50,028 bases of DNA from an uncultured Oscillospiraceae bacterium (GCA_910588045.1 CAJUPS010000015.1:1-50028), one strand, 5' to 3'; counted from the first letter of the stretch, positions 32,381-39,779 are shown. Numbers and translations: made by a program. The notes: generated from the sequence alone by a model not told the origin.

Positions 32381-33684
32381 CCATCATCAGTTTTACAAAC
32401 TACCCCCGGGGTCAGAGCCGGGGCGGCATGGGCGCGGCCATGCGGTATGTCAAGCAGGAGAAGAAAACCCGGTGGGGCGACCAGCAACTGGTCAGCGGTG
32501 TCAACTGCCGCCCGGAGAGCGCCTATGACGATTTTCTCCGCACTAAACTGCTCTACCATAAGGACGAAGGCAGGATGTTCTATCACATGGTCCAGTCCTT
32601 CCCCAAGGGTGAGCAGGTTGATCCCGCTGCCGCCCACGCCGCCGCGCTGAAGCTGGCAGAATATTTTGAGGGCCGGGAGGTCCTGGTCTGCACCCACACG
32701 GACCGGGACCACATCCACTCCCACTTCATCATCAACAGCGTCAGCCTGGAGGATGGCAGGAAGCTCCATATCAGCGAGCCGGAGCTGACCGAGCTGCGGC
32801 GGCGGAACGATGCTGTCTGTGCGGAGCTCGGCCTCCCGGTCTTCCAGCCGGAACGCACCCAAAAGGTGAAAGCGATGGCCTCCGCCGAATACCACACCGC
32901 CGCCAGAGGCGGGAGCTGGAAATTCCAGCTGATGAATTGCATTGACGAGTGTATGCGGTATGCCAGGACCTGGGATGAGTTCGTCTTGCTGATACGGAGC
33001 GAGGGCTACGACGTCCGCTGGCAGGATACCCGGAAGAGCATCACCTACACCACGCTCGATGGCAAGAAGTGCCGGGACGACCGGCTGCACGATGAAAAAT
33101 ACTTAAAGGAGAATATGGAAAATGAGTTCAGGATCCGAGAGGACATTATCGGTGGAAGAACTGCTCCAGCGGAATATGCCGACGCACGCTCCGCCGCCGG
33201 AATGGCATCTGACCGTGGAGGAATGGGACAACTTACAGAGACAGATCAGTTCGCTATACGATTTGACGGCGGCGCAATACGATCTCCTCACCGAGCGGCG
33301 GACAGATTCCATCCAGACGCAAATCACGGCGCTGACCCGGGAAGTCGCAGCCACCGGGAAAGCCATTACGACAGAGGGAGCGCTGATCCAGGAGAGCATC
33401 CAACAGGCTGGGAAAAAGAAAGAGCGGCGCTTTTCGCTCCCGCATATCAGCCTGCCCCGCCCCAGCTGGGCGTGGCTGATGCTCCCGGCAGTCTTGGTGG
33501 GCTTGGCTGTGCTGTGGTACAGCTCGGTCACCATCTTGAGGGCCTTGGGAATGTAGCTCCGGCGTACACCGCCACGCCCCACACCGACCGCAAGACCCGC
33601 CGGAAGGAGTGGGAGAAGAAAATCGCCCACGGCCACGCCGCGGACGACCATGAGGAGTACCGGGGTCCCAACCTCAGTATGTGA
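32377..33684 (+). CDS. MobA/VirD2-family relaxase
   Basis: Nicks oriT and pilots the strand during mobilization. The conserved family start IISFTNYPRGQSRGG begins here, the tyrosine candidate is in GAAMRYVKQEKKT, and the metal-binding HUH-type motif is HTDRDHIHSHFIINS. The tail TDRKTRRKEWEKKIAHGHAADDHEE is typical. The codon where homologues start is GTA (32377), not a standard start; the first ATG is 32428, which would cut off conserved residues. From 33122 to 33556 the frame overlaps another gene completely. Confidence 0.85.
   Translation, partial: VAIISFTNYPRGQSRGGMGAAMRYVKQEKKTRWGDQQLVSGVNCRPESAYDDFLRTKLLYHKDEGRMFYHMVQSFPKGEQVDPAAAHAAALKLAEYFEGREVLVCTHTDRDHIHSHFIINSVSLEDGRKLHISEPELTELRRRNDAVCAELGLPVFQPERTQKVKAMASAEYHTAARGGSWKFQLMNCIDECMRYARTWDEFVLLIRSEGYDVRWQDTRKSITYTTLDGKKCRDDRLHDEKYLKENMENEFRIREDIIGGRTAPAEYADARSAAGMASDRGGMGQLTETDQFAIRFDGGAIRSPHRAADRFHPDANHGADPGSRSHRESHYDRGSADPGEHPTGWEKERAALFAPAYQPAPPQLGVADAPGSLGGLGCAVVQLGHHLEGLGNVAPAYTATPHTDRKTRRKEWEKKIAHGHAADDHEEYRGPNLSM
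33122..33556 (+). CDS. Small membrane-anchored protein encoded inside the relaxase gene
   Basis: A 144-aa protein in a different frame from the relaxase. AAAGGAG lies 9 bases before ATG 33122. The N-terminal half is helical (SVEELLQRNMPTHAPPPEWHLTVEEW), a coiled-coil-like middle follows (TDSIQTQITALTREVAATGKAI), and one transmembrane helix lies near the C terminus (WAWLMLPAVLVGLAVLWYSSV). Codon use is normal for the element, with GC-rich third positions. Similar proteins with this layout accompany relaxases in related elements (from memory). Function unknown; a membrane partner of the relaxosome is possible. Confidence 0.75.
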   Translation: MSSGSERTLSVEELLQRNMPTHAPPPEWHLTVEEWDNLQRQISSLYDLTAAQYDLLTERRTDSIQTQITALTREVAATGKAITTEGALIQESIQQAGKKKERRFSLPHISLPRPSWAWLMLPAVLVGLAVLWYSSVTILRALGM

Positions 33685-33740
33685 ATAAAGCCAACCACTT
33701 TGGAGGAAACTATTGGCAAAGGAGAGGAAGTGATAGATGA

Positions 33741-34001
33741 TTGGAGCTCAACGTCAGAAACGACAGCAAGATCGTAGAGATCTGGCTCACCCAGGACGAA
33801 AAGCGGGACGCGCAAGTGCAGAAGGAGCTCAAACTGGTGTATCAGAGCTTCAAGGGAACCGGCTATACGGTTGCCACCTTCCTGTCCGGAGGACAGGATC
33901 TGACGGAAGTCACCAGCGACCTGACCTGCTATAACCGCAAGCGTATCGCGCAGATGGAGGTCGAACAGGAAAAGAAACAAGATCTTGCTATGGGGATGTA
34001 A
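33741..34001 (+). CDS. Small conserved element protein
   Basis: An 86-aa protein starting at TTG 33741 (MELNVRNDSKIVEIWLTQDEKRD) and containing YTVATFLSGGQDLTEVTSDLTCYNRKRIA. This small protein is recurrent near relaxase or recombinase genes of Clostridia elements; no function is known to me. GAGAGGAAG lies about 8 bases upstream. It is followed by a strong terminator. Confidence 0.75.
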   Translation: MELNVRNDSKIVEIWLTQDEKRDAQVQKELKLVYQSFKGTGYTVATFLSGGQDLTEVTSDLTCYNRKRIAQMEVEQEKKQDLAMGM

Positions 34002-34066
34002 AAAGACGCTTCTGACAACCATCCGCAGGCAACAACGCCATCGGCCAGCCGCCTTGCCTGCGTAAA

Positions 34067-34103
34067 TGGGGAACCGCAACGAGAGCGGTTCCCCATATTT
34101 TCT
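34067..34103 (+). terminator. Strong terminator closing the mobilization operon
   Basis: An 11-bp stem (TGGGGAACCGC and GCGGTTCCCCA, 7-base loop) followed by TATTTTCTT. The surrounding 34002-34324 gap has also an 8-bp GCAGGCAA...TTGCCTGC repeat and a TTGACA at 34241 that may start the next transcript. Confidence 0.85.
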
Positions 34104-34324
34104 TGTCGTTCCCGGGGGGATCGGTATAATGGAAGTATCAAGCACAAAAGGTGCTTGATCGATTAAGTAAGGTATTTGGGGAATAATGCAGAGTGCAAGA
34201 CTTTTTTGATGAAATTTCCTGCAAAAGCGCAAATCAGTAGTTGACAAAGCAGAAATTTGTGGTACTCTATACCGATACAGTTATGAGATTGTATGAGTGG
34301 CATGGGCGAGAAAGGAAATTCCTA

Positions 34325-35017
34325 ATGTATCAGTACGTCATAGACAAGGATTTTTTGAAACGGCTAAGAGGGACTTGCGGAGATATTGTCAATCAACTGG
34401 TTCAACGCATCAATCTGGATTCAGACATGACCGTGAGCGCTGATCTTGTGGGAAGCGGCGCCAGAAATCTCGTGACCCAGAACGAAAGCGGTCAGGTAGA
34501 CTTAGACTACAATCTTTATATTGAGCATAGCGAAATTAGGAATGGGCGCGAGATAAAAGTGCACGTCAGAAAAAAGTTCAACGAAGTTTTGCGTTCAAAA
34601 GGATGGGGTGACTGTCAGGATTCAACCTCTGTACTCACTACGGAATGGCAACACTTCAAAAAGGGCAATAAGACGGAATTTCGCATAGACCTTGCCATAA
34701 TTCAAAAGGGTTGTTTGGGTTGTCACCGGCTGATTCATTATAAAACCGGTCATGTCAATCTCGATCAATATTATTGGAATCTGACCCCTAATGCAGCAGA
34801 TCTGGAGAAAAAAGTAGCAACAATAAAATCAAACAACTTGTGGAATCAAGTGCGGGACGTTTATTTGACTAAAAAGAACTTCTATTTGTGTAATAACGAT
34901 CACAATCATCCCTCGTTTAAGGTATATATTGAGGCAGTTAACGAAGTTTATCAAAAATTCCAGCAGCAACAGTTTGTGTGCAGCGCTGGGAGGCGTTGTG
35001 AAACAATATTTTTATAA
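34325..35017 (+). CDS. Nucleotidyltransferase-fold protein, orphan
   Basis: A 230-aa protein with a polymerase-beta-type nucleotidyltransferase signature: GSGARNLVTQNESGQVDLDYNLYI (Gly-Ser, then D-x-D) and a third acidic residue in EFRIDLAII. ATG 34325 has AAAGGA 8 bases upstream and is preferred over earlier in-frame starts that lie in the promoter. No antitoxin-like (HEPN) or effector gene is adjacent, so it is unclear whether it makes a signal, modifies RNA or is a toxin. It is AT-richer than its neighbours, which suggests separate acquisition. Confidence 0.7.
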   Translation: MYQYVIDKDFLKRLRGTCGDIVNQLVQRINLDSDMTVSADLVGSGARNLVTQNESGQVDLDYNLYIEHSEIRNGREIKVHVRKKFNEVLRSKGWGDCQDSTSVLTTEWQHFKKGNKTEFRIDLAIIQKGCLGCHRLIHYKTGHVNLDQYYWNLTPNAADLEKKVATIKSNNLWNQVRDVYLTKKNFYLCNNDHNHPSFKVYIEAVNEVYQKFQQQQFVCSAGRRCETIFL

Positions 35018-35026
35018 TTTTGACAA

Positions 35027-35052
35027 GAGGCCGCAGGTTTTCCTGCGGCCTC
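35027..35052. terminator. Hairpin after the nucleotidyltransferase gene
   Basis: GAGGCCGCAGG, loop TTTT, CCTGCGGCCTC, an 11-bp perfect stem with only a weak T-rich tail. Confidence 0.65.
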
Positions 35053-35108
35053 CTTCGCATCAACCTGCCACAACAGCAAAGCACCTGATACCAGCGCTTC
35101 TATCCACC

Positions 35109-35170
35109 AATCCGATAGATTCTGCAATCCTAACCCGACAGATTCTGAGTTTTCAACCCGATGAATTTTC
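35109..35170 (+). repeat. Three iteron-like direct repeats before the recombinase gene
   Basis: AATCCGATAGATTCTG (35109), AACCCGACAGATTCTG (35132) and AACCCGATGAATTTTC (35155) are spaced exactly 23 bases apart, ending 3 bases before the -35 element. They probably bind a regulator of recombinase expression. Confidence 0.75.
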
Positions 35171-35173
35171 TAA

Positions 35174-35202
35174 TTGCTTTCTCTTGTAGTCTGTGATACA
35201 AT
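35174..35202 (+). promoter_or_regulatory. Promoter of the serine recombinase gene
   Basis: TTGCTT (35174-35179), 17 bases, TACAAT (35197-35202), directly downstream of the three direct repeats. Confidence 0.7.
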
Positions 35203-35234
35203 ATCATCTGCAACACGAAACCGGGAGGCGCATC

Positions 35235-37190
35235 ATGATTGAAAAATTTACCATCGCCAGCTACTGCCGCATCTCCGTAGACGAGGAGCAGGACCGCGAC
35301 AACACCTCCATCGAAAACCAGAAAGCGATCATTGAGGACTTCGTAAAGCAAAAGTTCCCCGACAGTACCCTGACCTTCTACGAGGACCGGGACCGCTCCG
35401 GCTACACCTTCGAGCAGCGGGAGGGCTACCAGTCTATGCGCCGGGAGCTGATGTCCCACCGGAAGGACATCCTCATCGTCAAGGACTTCTCCCGCTTCTC
35501 TCGCCGCAACAGCCGGGGCCTGGTCGAGCTGGAAGATTTAAGAGACGCGGGCGTCCGCATCATCTCCATCGGCGACAACATCGACTTCCCCAACGACGAC
35601 GACTGGCTGAAGATCCAGTTCCAGTTCCTTATCAACGAGATGCCCGTCACCGACACCAGCAAGAAGGTCAAGTCCGTCATCAAGCGCCGTCAGCAGGATG
35701 GCAAATGGATCTGCGCCGCGCCCTACGGCTACATCGTCAACAAACACCAACAATTCGAGGTGGTCCCCACCGAGGCGGAGATCGTCCGCCGCATCTTCCA
35801 GCTCTACATCGACGGCTGGGGCTACAAGAAGATCGCCAACCAACTCACTGACGAGGGCATCCCCACCCCCCGCATGGCGGAGCAGGAGCGCAAATTAGCC
35901 GCCGGGGACGAGTACCGCCGTACCGTCAAGCCCGCCTGGGCCATCGTCACCGTCCAGGGCATCCTGGACAACGACTTCTACATCGGCACCCTCCGCCAGG
36001 GTAAGTACACCCGGAAGAAGATCAACGGCAAAGACGTCCGCCGGGACGAGCTGGACCACATCGTCATCGAACACCACCACCAGGAGATCATCGACTACCG
36101 CACCTTCGCCACAGCCCGGGCCCTGCGGGAATCCCGCTCCACCGCCCACTACCGGGGCCAGAAGAAGTACGACAACACCTACTCCGGCTTTCTGGAGTGC
36201 GGCGACTGCGGCTCCCCCATGTTTGCCATGAGCCGCCGGGACATCAGGGATGCCTACCGCTGCGGGACCTACCACCGGCGGGGCCTCAAGGGCTGCACCA
36301 GCCACCACATCCGGGTGGACAAGCTGGACGAACTGCTGAAAATCTACGTCCAGAAGGTCAAGGACAACTCCGCCGCCATGCTGGACCGCCTCAACGCCGA
36401 TCTGGCAAAGGAAGCGGAGGACGTAGCCGAAACCGAGAAATCCGCCGAAAATCTGGAAGTGATCCTTTCCGACCTCCAGGAGGAGCTGAAGGCCACCAAG
36501 CGCCAGCGCGTCCGGGACATCATGCGGCACCCGGACCAGGAGGAGACCCTGGAGGAGACTTACGACGAGTTGGAGAGCGACCTGCTCCGCCGGATGGAGG
36601 GCATCCAGAACCAGATCGCCCTGACGGAGAACAAGCGCAACACCATTATCCAGGTGAACCGCGCGGCCAAAACCGCCCTGGAGGTCTTCGACGACATCCT
36701 TGCCAAGCCCAAGCTGGACCGCAACGACCTCCAGCTTATCATCCAGAAGATCAAGGTCTACGAGGACCACCTGGAAATTCAGCTCAAGGCCGACGTTGAC
36801 AGCATCCTCCGCTCCGGCGAGCTGCCCCAGGACGTGGAGCTCGTCCAGAGCGCCAGCCAGCACCCCGACAAGATATTCTATTCCAATGTTATCAGTGACG
36901 GCGATCGCCTCCGAATACGCACAGAAGCCCGCCTCCAAACTGGTGGCCCTGAAAAAGCTGGATTGGAAAGCCAAGCTGCCCGCGCAAATTTTCACCTACA
37001 CCTTCGGAGTGGCCGGAGCCCTGATCCTCGGCGTGGGGATGTGCCTGTGCATGGGAGTGATTGGCGTGGGCCTGTCTCTGGCGACGCCGCTGGGCGTTGT
37101 GGTCGGCGTGGCAGGAATCGGTATGGTGTCAATGAACTATCCCCTCTACAAGAAGCTGTTGGAACAGGGCAAGAAGAAGTACGCCTTTGA
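35235..37190 (+). CDS. Large serine recombinase (integrase/excisionase of the element)
   Basis: Catalyses integration and excision. The N-terminal resolvase domain has the active Ser14 in YCRISVDEE and SRFSRRNSRGLVELEDL. The recombinase domain (GYKKIANQLTDEGIPTPR) and zinc ribbon (CGDCGSPMFAM...CGTYHRRGLKGCTSHHI) follow, then a coiled-coil arm. In the circular element the gene runs to 36904 and continues at 10734-10818 (584 aa). In the integrated state it reads into the host gene out of frame and gains about 94 foreign residues up to 37190 (651 aa). GGGAGG precedes ATG 35235. Confidence 0.93.
   Translation: MIEKFTIASYCRISVDEEQDRDNTSIENQKAIIEDFVKQKFPDSTLTFYEDRDRSGYTFEQREGYQSMRRELMSHRKDILIVKDFSRFSRRNSRGLVELEDLRDAGVRIISIGDNIDFPNDDDWLKIQFQFLINEMPVTDTSKKVKSVIKRRQQDGKWICAAPYGYIVNKHQQFEVVPTEAEIVRRIFQLYIDGWGYKKIANQLTDEGIPTPRMAEQERKLAAGDEYRRTVKPAWAIVTVQGILDNDFYIGTLRQGKYTRKKINGKDVRRDELDHIVIEHHHQEIIDYRTFATARALRESRSTAHYRGQKKYDNTYSGFLECGDCGSPMFAMSRRDIRDAYRCGTYHRRGLKGCTSHHIRVDKLDELLKIYVQKVKDNSAAMLDRLNADLAKEAEDVAETEKSAENLEVILSDLQEELKATKRQRVRDIMRHPDQEETLEETYDELESDLLRRMEGIQNQIALTENKRNTIIQVNRAAKTALEVFDDILAKPKLDRNDLQLIIQKIKVYEDHLEIQLKADVDSILRSGELPQDVELVQSASQHPDKIFYSNVISDGDRLRIRTEARLQTGGPEKAGLESQAARANFHLHLRSGRSPDPRRGDVPVHGSDWRGPVSGDAAGRCGRRGRNRYGVNELSPLQEAVGTGQEEVRL
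36883..36919. repeat. attR: right junction of the integrated element
   Basis: Element half-site CCAATGTTATCA-GTGACGGC, core GA (36903-36904), then host half-site TCGCCTCCGAATACG. It pairs with attL at 10718-10753. The deduced attB (TATGCGGAGCG-GA-TCGCCTCCGAATA) is an imperfect inverted repeat. Confidence 0.88.
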
Positions 37191-37233
37191 GGTCCTGGAG
37201 CTGGCAAAGGAAATCACGGCGGAAAACAACTGA
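36905..37233 (+). pseudogene. 3' part of the host membrane-protein gene split by the element
   Basis: Reads IASEYAQKPASKLVALKKLDWKAKLPAQIFTYTFGVAGALILGVGMCLCMGVIG... and ends ALEVL-type ...KEITAENN. It has two hydrophobic segments (FTYTFGVAGALILGVGMCLCMGVIGVGLSL and VVVGVAGIGMVSMNY). With 10700-10733 it makes a complete 120-aa protein. Similar small Firmicutes membrane proteins are often labelled dihydropteridine reductase in databases, which I do not trust as a function. Without its start and promoter it is probably silent while the element is integrated. Confidence 0.85.
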
Positions 37234-37258
37234 AACGGCTTTGCCGGGGAGGGTGCGG

Positions 37259-37741
37259 ATGAACAGGTCGGAGAGCAAATACTTCCATACGGCGGAACGG
37301 ATGGACGAGGCGCTGCTGTCCCTCCTGCTGGAAAAGGATTTTGCCTATATTACTGTCAAGGATGTCTGCGCCCGCGCCGGTGTGAACCGCTCCACATTTT
37401 ATTTGCACTATGAAAATACCGCAGATCTCCTCGCGGAAGCCGTGGACATGGTTCACCGGCGCTATCGGAATCGCTTTTCTTCCCCGGGGCCAGCCGGTGA
37501 CGCCATTGCCGCGCTGCCGAAACAGGATCTTTTTTTTATTACGGACCAGTGGCTGCTTCCATGGCTGACTTTTGTCAAGGAAAACCGGTGGATTTACAAG
37601 GCGATCCATGCGCAGTTGGATGTGTTTGGCGTGGAGAGCAAGTACAGGGATTCCGGCCAGGCGGCGGGACAAGCGTCCCTTTTGGGCCGCGATGGGGGCG
37701 GCCGCCGGATTTGCGGCCACGATTTTATTCGCCGCCTATAA
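37259..37741 (+). pseudogene. TetR-family regulator, 3' end replaced by a deletion
   Basis: The N-terminal helix-turn-helix is intact (ESKYFHTAERMDEALLSLLLEKDFAYITVKDVCARAGVNRSTFYLHYENTADLL, about residues 4-57) and typical TetR C-domain sequence continues to AIHAQLDVFGVESKYRD. After about 37655 the frame enters the out-of-frame remains of a membrane-protein gene and stops at 37741. A deletion has therefore fused two genes. DNA binding might survive, but ligand response should not. Confidence 0.8.
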
Positions 37742-38309
37742 CACAGGACTGGGGGTCCGGTACGCATCGCTCTGGCACGGCAGCATCGGGATCTATTATC
37801 TTCTGTTATCCCTGCTCCGGGGAATTTTGCTGGCCGCAGAGCGGAAAACCGAACAAAAAGGACCGGAAGCTGCGGAGCGCTGCCGCAAAAGGACTTTCCT
37901 CTCGACGTCTGTGATCGTGCTGGCGCTGAACGCCGCGCTGGCCACGCCCGTATCCCTTATGGTATTGGACCGACGTCCCGTTCGGACGGGGCTGATTCCC
38001 GCAATCGCTGCGGCAGCCTACACGACATACAAGGTCAGCGCGGCGGGGATCAGATGGAGGCGGACAAACGGGACCATCCTTGAACAGGAATTGAGCATGA
38101 TTCGGCTGGTGGATGCACTGGTGTCCCTTCTGGTCCTGCAAAATACTCTTATTATCGCCGTGGATGGCAGCATTTCTCGGCACCTGTTCCGGCTCGTTGC
38201 CATTTCCAGTGCGGGAATCCTTCTGCTGATTTTCGTAGTGTCAGCGGTGTGGTTCGCACGGAGCTTGAAGATTTCAGCGTCTCAAAAAACCGAGCGGACA
38301 ACCAGATGA
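37692..38309 (+). CDS. Membrane protein, 5'-truncated
   Basis: About 205 residues from ATG 37692, with the frame open upstream into the TetR remnant (…KRPFWAAMGAAAGFAATILFAAYNTGLGVRYASLWHGSIGIYYLLLSLLRGILLAAERK). At least five hydrophobic helices follow. The YASLWHGSIGIYYLLLSLLRG segment belongs to a Firmicutes membrane-protein family of unknown function whose members are longer at the N terminus. The deletion described for 37259-37741 removed its proper start, so it may be non-functional. Confidence 0.65.
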   Translation: MGAAAGFAATILFAAYNTGLGVRYASLWHGSIGIYYLLLSLLRGILLAAERKTEQKGPEAAERCRKRTFLSTSVIVLALNAALATPVSLMVLDRRPVRTGLIPAIAAAAYTTYKVSAAGIRWRRTNGTILEQELSMIRLVDALVSLLVLQNTLIIAVDGSISRHLFRLVAISSAGILLLIFVVSAVWFARSLKISASQKTERTTR

Positions 38310-38324
38310 TGTCCCCATACAGGC

Positions 38325-38375
38325 GCCGCCCCGGCAGCGTTTCCGCAGGGAAACGCTGCCGGGGCGGCGGCTTTT
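38325..38375. terminator. Strong bidirectional terminator
   Basis: A 20-bp stem (38325-38344 with 38349-38368, loop GCAG) followed by GGCTTTT. It lies between the truncated membrane protein and the guanine deaminase gene, which converge. Confidence 0.85.
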
Positions 38376-38382
38376 GCCGCTA

Positions 38383-39633
38383 TTACACCCGTTTGACGCC
38401 CTCACTATACACCGCCCGGATGTCCCGCTTCTCCATCAGGTAGATGGCGCGCTCGAAACGCTCGGGCAGCGCGAGGGGGCGGGTGGGCTCGGGGAAGGCG
38501 CTCTCGTCCACGACCATGGCGTGGAGCTTATGGCCCGGCTGGAACCCGGCGCCGCCGTTAAAGTAGCGCTGCCCCGCCGTGGAGCCCAGGTAGTACGCCT
38601 CCGGCACCGTGAGGAAGGGTGCGCCGGTTTCCATCTGCTTGACCTTGGAGGCCCGGATGGACATGACCACCACCTTGTTCATGGCCAGCTGGTCCCCTCC
38701 GGCGATGTCGCTGCCCAGGGCCACGTGGACGCCCCGGTTCAGGAGCTCCCGGACCGGCGCGGTGCCGCTGCACAGATTCACATTGGACGCAGCGCAGTGG
38801 ACGGCCCAGACGCCGGAGGCGGCCATGGCCTCCTGCTCCCGGGGGTCGCTGTGGACGCAGTGGGCCATGAGGGTGCGGTCCTTCCAGAGGCCGTACTTCC
38901 CGTAGCTCTGCCAGTAGCGGCCGCAGTCGGGGTGGAGCTCCCGGACCCAGGCGATCTCGCCGGTGTTCTCCGACAGGTGGGATTGCACGGGGAGGTCCCG
39001 GTCCGAGGCCAGCTTCCCCAGCGCCGCCATAAGATCGTCGGTACAGGCGGGGGTGAACCGGGGCGTCAGAATGGGGCGGACCAGCCGGAACCGGGCGCAG
39101 GCGTCCAGCCAGCGGAGGGTCTCGGAGAGGGATTCCTCCGTCGTCTCCTGGGAGAGACCGGCGTTGCGGTCCATGTTGACCTTGCCCACATAGCCGGTGA
39201 CCCCGGCGTTCTCCAGCTCCTCCATGAGGACCAGGGTGGCGTCCGTGTGGCGGGAGGAAAACATGGCGACCCGGGTGGTCCCGGAGGTGATGAGGTCCCG
39301 GGCCAGGGCGCGGTAGACCCGGCGGGCGTAGTCCAGGTCCTCAAACCGGGCCTCCGTGCGGAAGGTGTAGGTATCCAGCCAATCCAGCAGCGGCAGGTCC
39401 ATCCCCATGCCCAGCATGGGGTATTGGGGCGCGTGGAGGTGCAGGTCCGCGAAGGAGGGCATCACCAGGCTCTCCCCGTAGTCGGTCACGGGACAGCCCT
39501 CGTACCGGGCGGGCAGCGCCTCGCAGACGCCTTCTATCACGCCGTCCTCCAGAATCAAATAGCCGCTGGGGACGGTTTCCAGCTGTCCGAAGGCGGGGGC
39601 GTGGAGGATGTTTCCATGCAGAATCGTGGTCAT
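38383..39633 (-). CDS. guaD: Guanine deaminase (amidohydrolase)
   Basis: Converts guanine to xanthine and ammonia. The 416-aa enzyme has the zinc-binding motif FADLHLHAPQ, the GuaD stretch PLLDWLDTYTFRTEARFED, HLSEN (substrate and zinc), MAHCVH and ALGSDIAGG with the catalytic Asp. ATG 39633 (MTTILHGNILHAP) follows AGGAGCAGCC; an open frame further upstream runs through the riboswitch and is rejected. A purine riboswitch with a terminator controls it, fitting its role in purine salvage. Confidence 0.95.
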   Translation of the reverse strand: MTTILHGNILHAPAFGQLETVPSGYLILEDGVIEGVCEALPARYEGCPVTDYGESLVMPSFADLHLHAPQYPMLGMGMDLPLLDWLDTYTFRTEARFEDLDYARRVYRALARDLITSGTTRVAMFSSRHTDATLVLMEELENAGVTGYVGKVNMDRNAGLSQETTEESLSETLRWLDACARFRLVRPILTPRFTPACTDDLMAALGKLASDRDLPVQSHLSENTGEIAWVRELHPDCGRYWQSYGKYGLWKDRTLMAHCVHSDPREQEAMAASGVWAVHCAASNVNLCSGTAPVRELLNRGVHVALGSDIAGGDQLAMNKVVVMSIRASKVKQMETGAPFLTVPEAYYLGSTAGQRYFNGGAGFQPGHKLHAMVVDESAFPEPTRPLALPERFERAIYLMEKRDIRAVYSEGVKRV

Positions 39634-39671
39634 AAGGCTGCTCCTTTCTGTGTCATGGGCGACAGGGCGAG

Positions 39672-39715
39672 AAAAAAGTGCCCCGAATCCACCCTCAGTG
39701 GGCAGATTCAGAACA
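39672..39715 (-). terminator. Riboswitch expression-platform terminator
   Basis: On the minus strand GAATCTGCCC and GGGTGGATTC pair, the stem can extend with AGTG/CACT, and TTTTTT follows (39677-39672). The AGTG also borders the aptamer's closing stem, so ligand binding could change termination. Confidence 0.75.
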
Positions 39716-39779
39716 CTCATAGCAGGACCGGAGGCGGTCCCGTAGAAACTCTCGCGCCATCACCGCGAAATTATATGAG
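39716..39779 (-). ncRNA. Purine riboswitch aptamer upstream of guaD
   Basis: Minus strand: P1 CTCATA/TATGAG, J1/2 TATAAT, P2 TCGCG/CGCGA with loop GTGATGG, J2/3 AGTTTCTAC (the hallmark), P3 GGGAC/GTCCT with a CC-containing loop, and J3/1 GCTATG. The cytosine in J3/1 predicts guanine-type recognition. The base before it is G, where the xpt aptamer has A, and the loops are divergent, so specificity may differ from the standard class. Confidence 0.85.

Larger units (their letters stand above)
10734..36904. mobile_element. Integrative and mobilizable element, 26.2 kb, serine-recombinase type
   Basis: The boundaries come from the split host gene and the paired attachment half-sites. The element encodes a large serine recombinase at its right end, a MobA-type relaxase, a MobC-like accessory protein, a RepA-like ATPase and a likely oriT. 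No VirB4, VirD4 or other conjugation-channel gene is visible, so it probably borrows another element's transfer machinery. Cargo is a toxin-antitoxin pair, peroxide and nucleotide-pool protection, a helicase module and a GATC-type restriction island. The serine recombinase core dinucleotide is GA, so the exact boundary is uncertain by two bases. Confidence 0.88.

Noticed and set aside
34241..34324. Longer N terminus of the nucleotidyltransferase from TTG 34241
   Set aside because: The codon is part of a TTGACA promoter-like element and lacks a ribosome site; AAAGGA before ATG 34325 is better.
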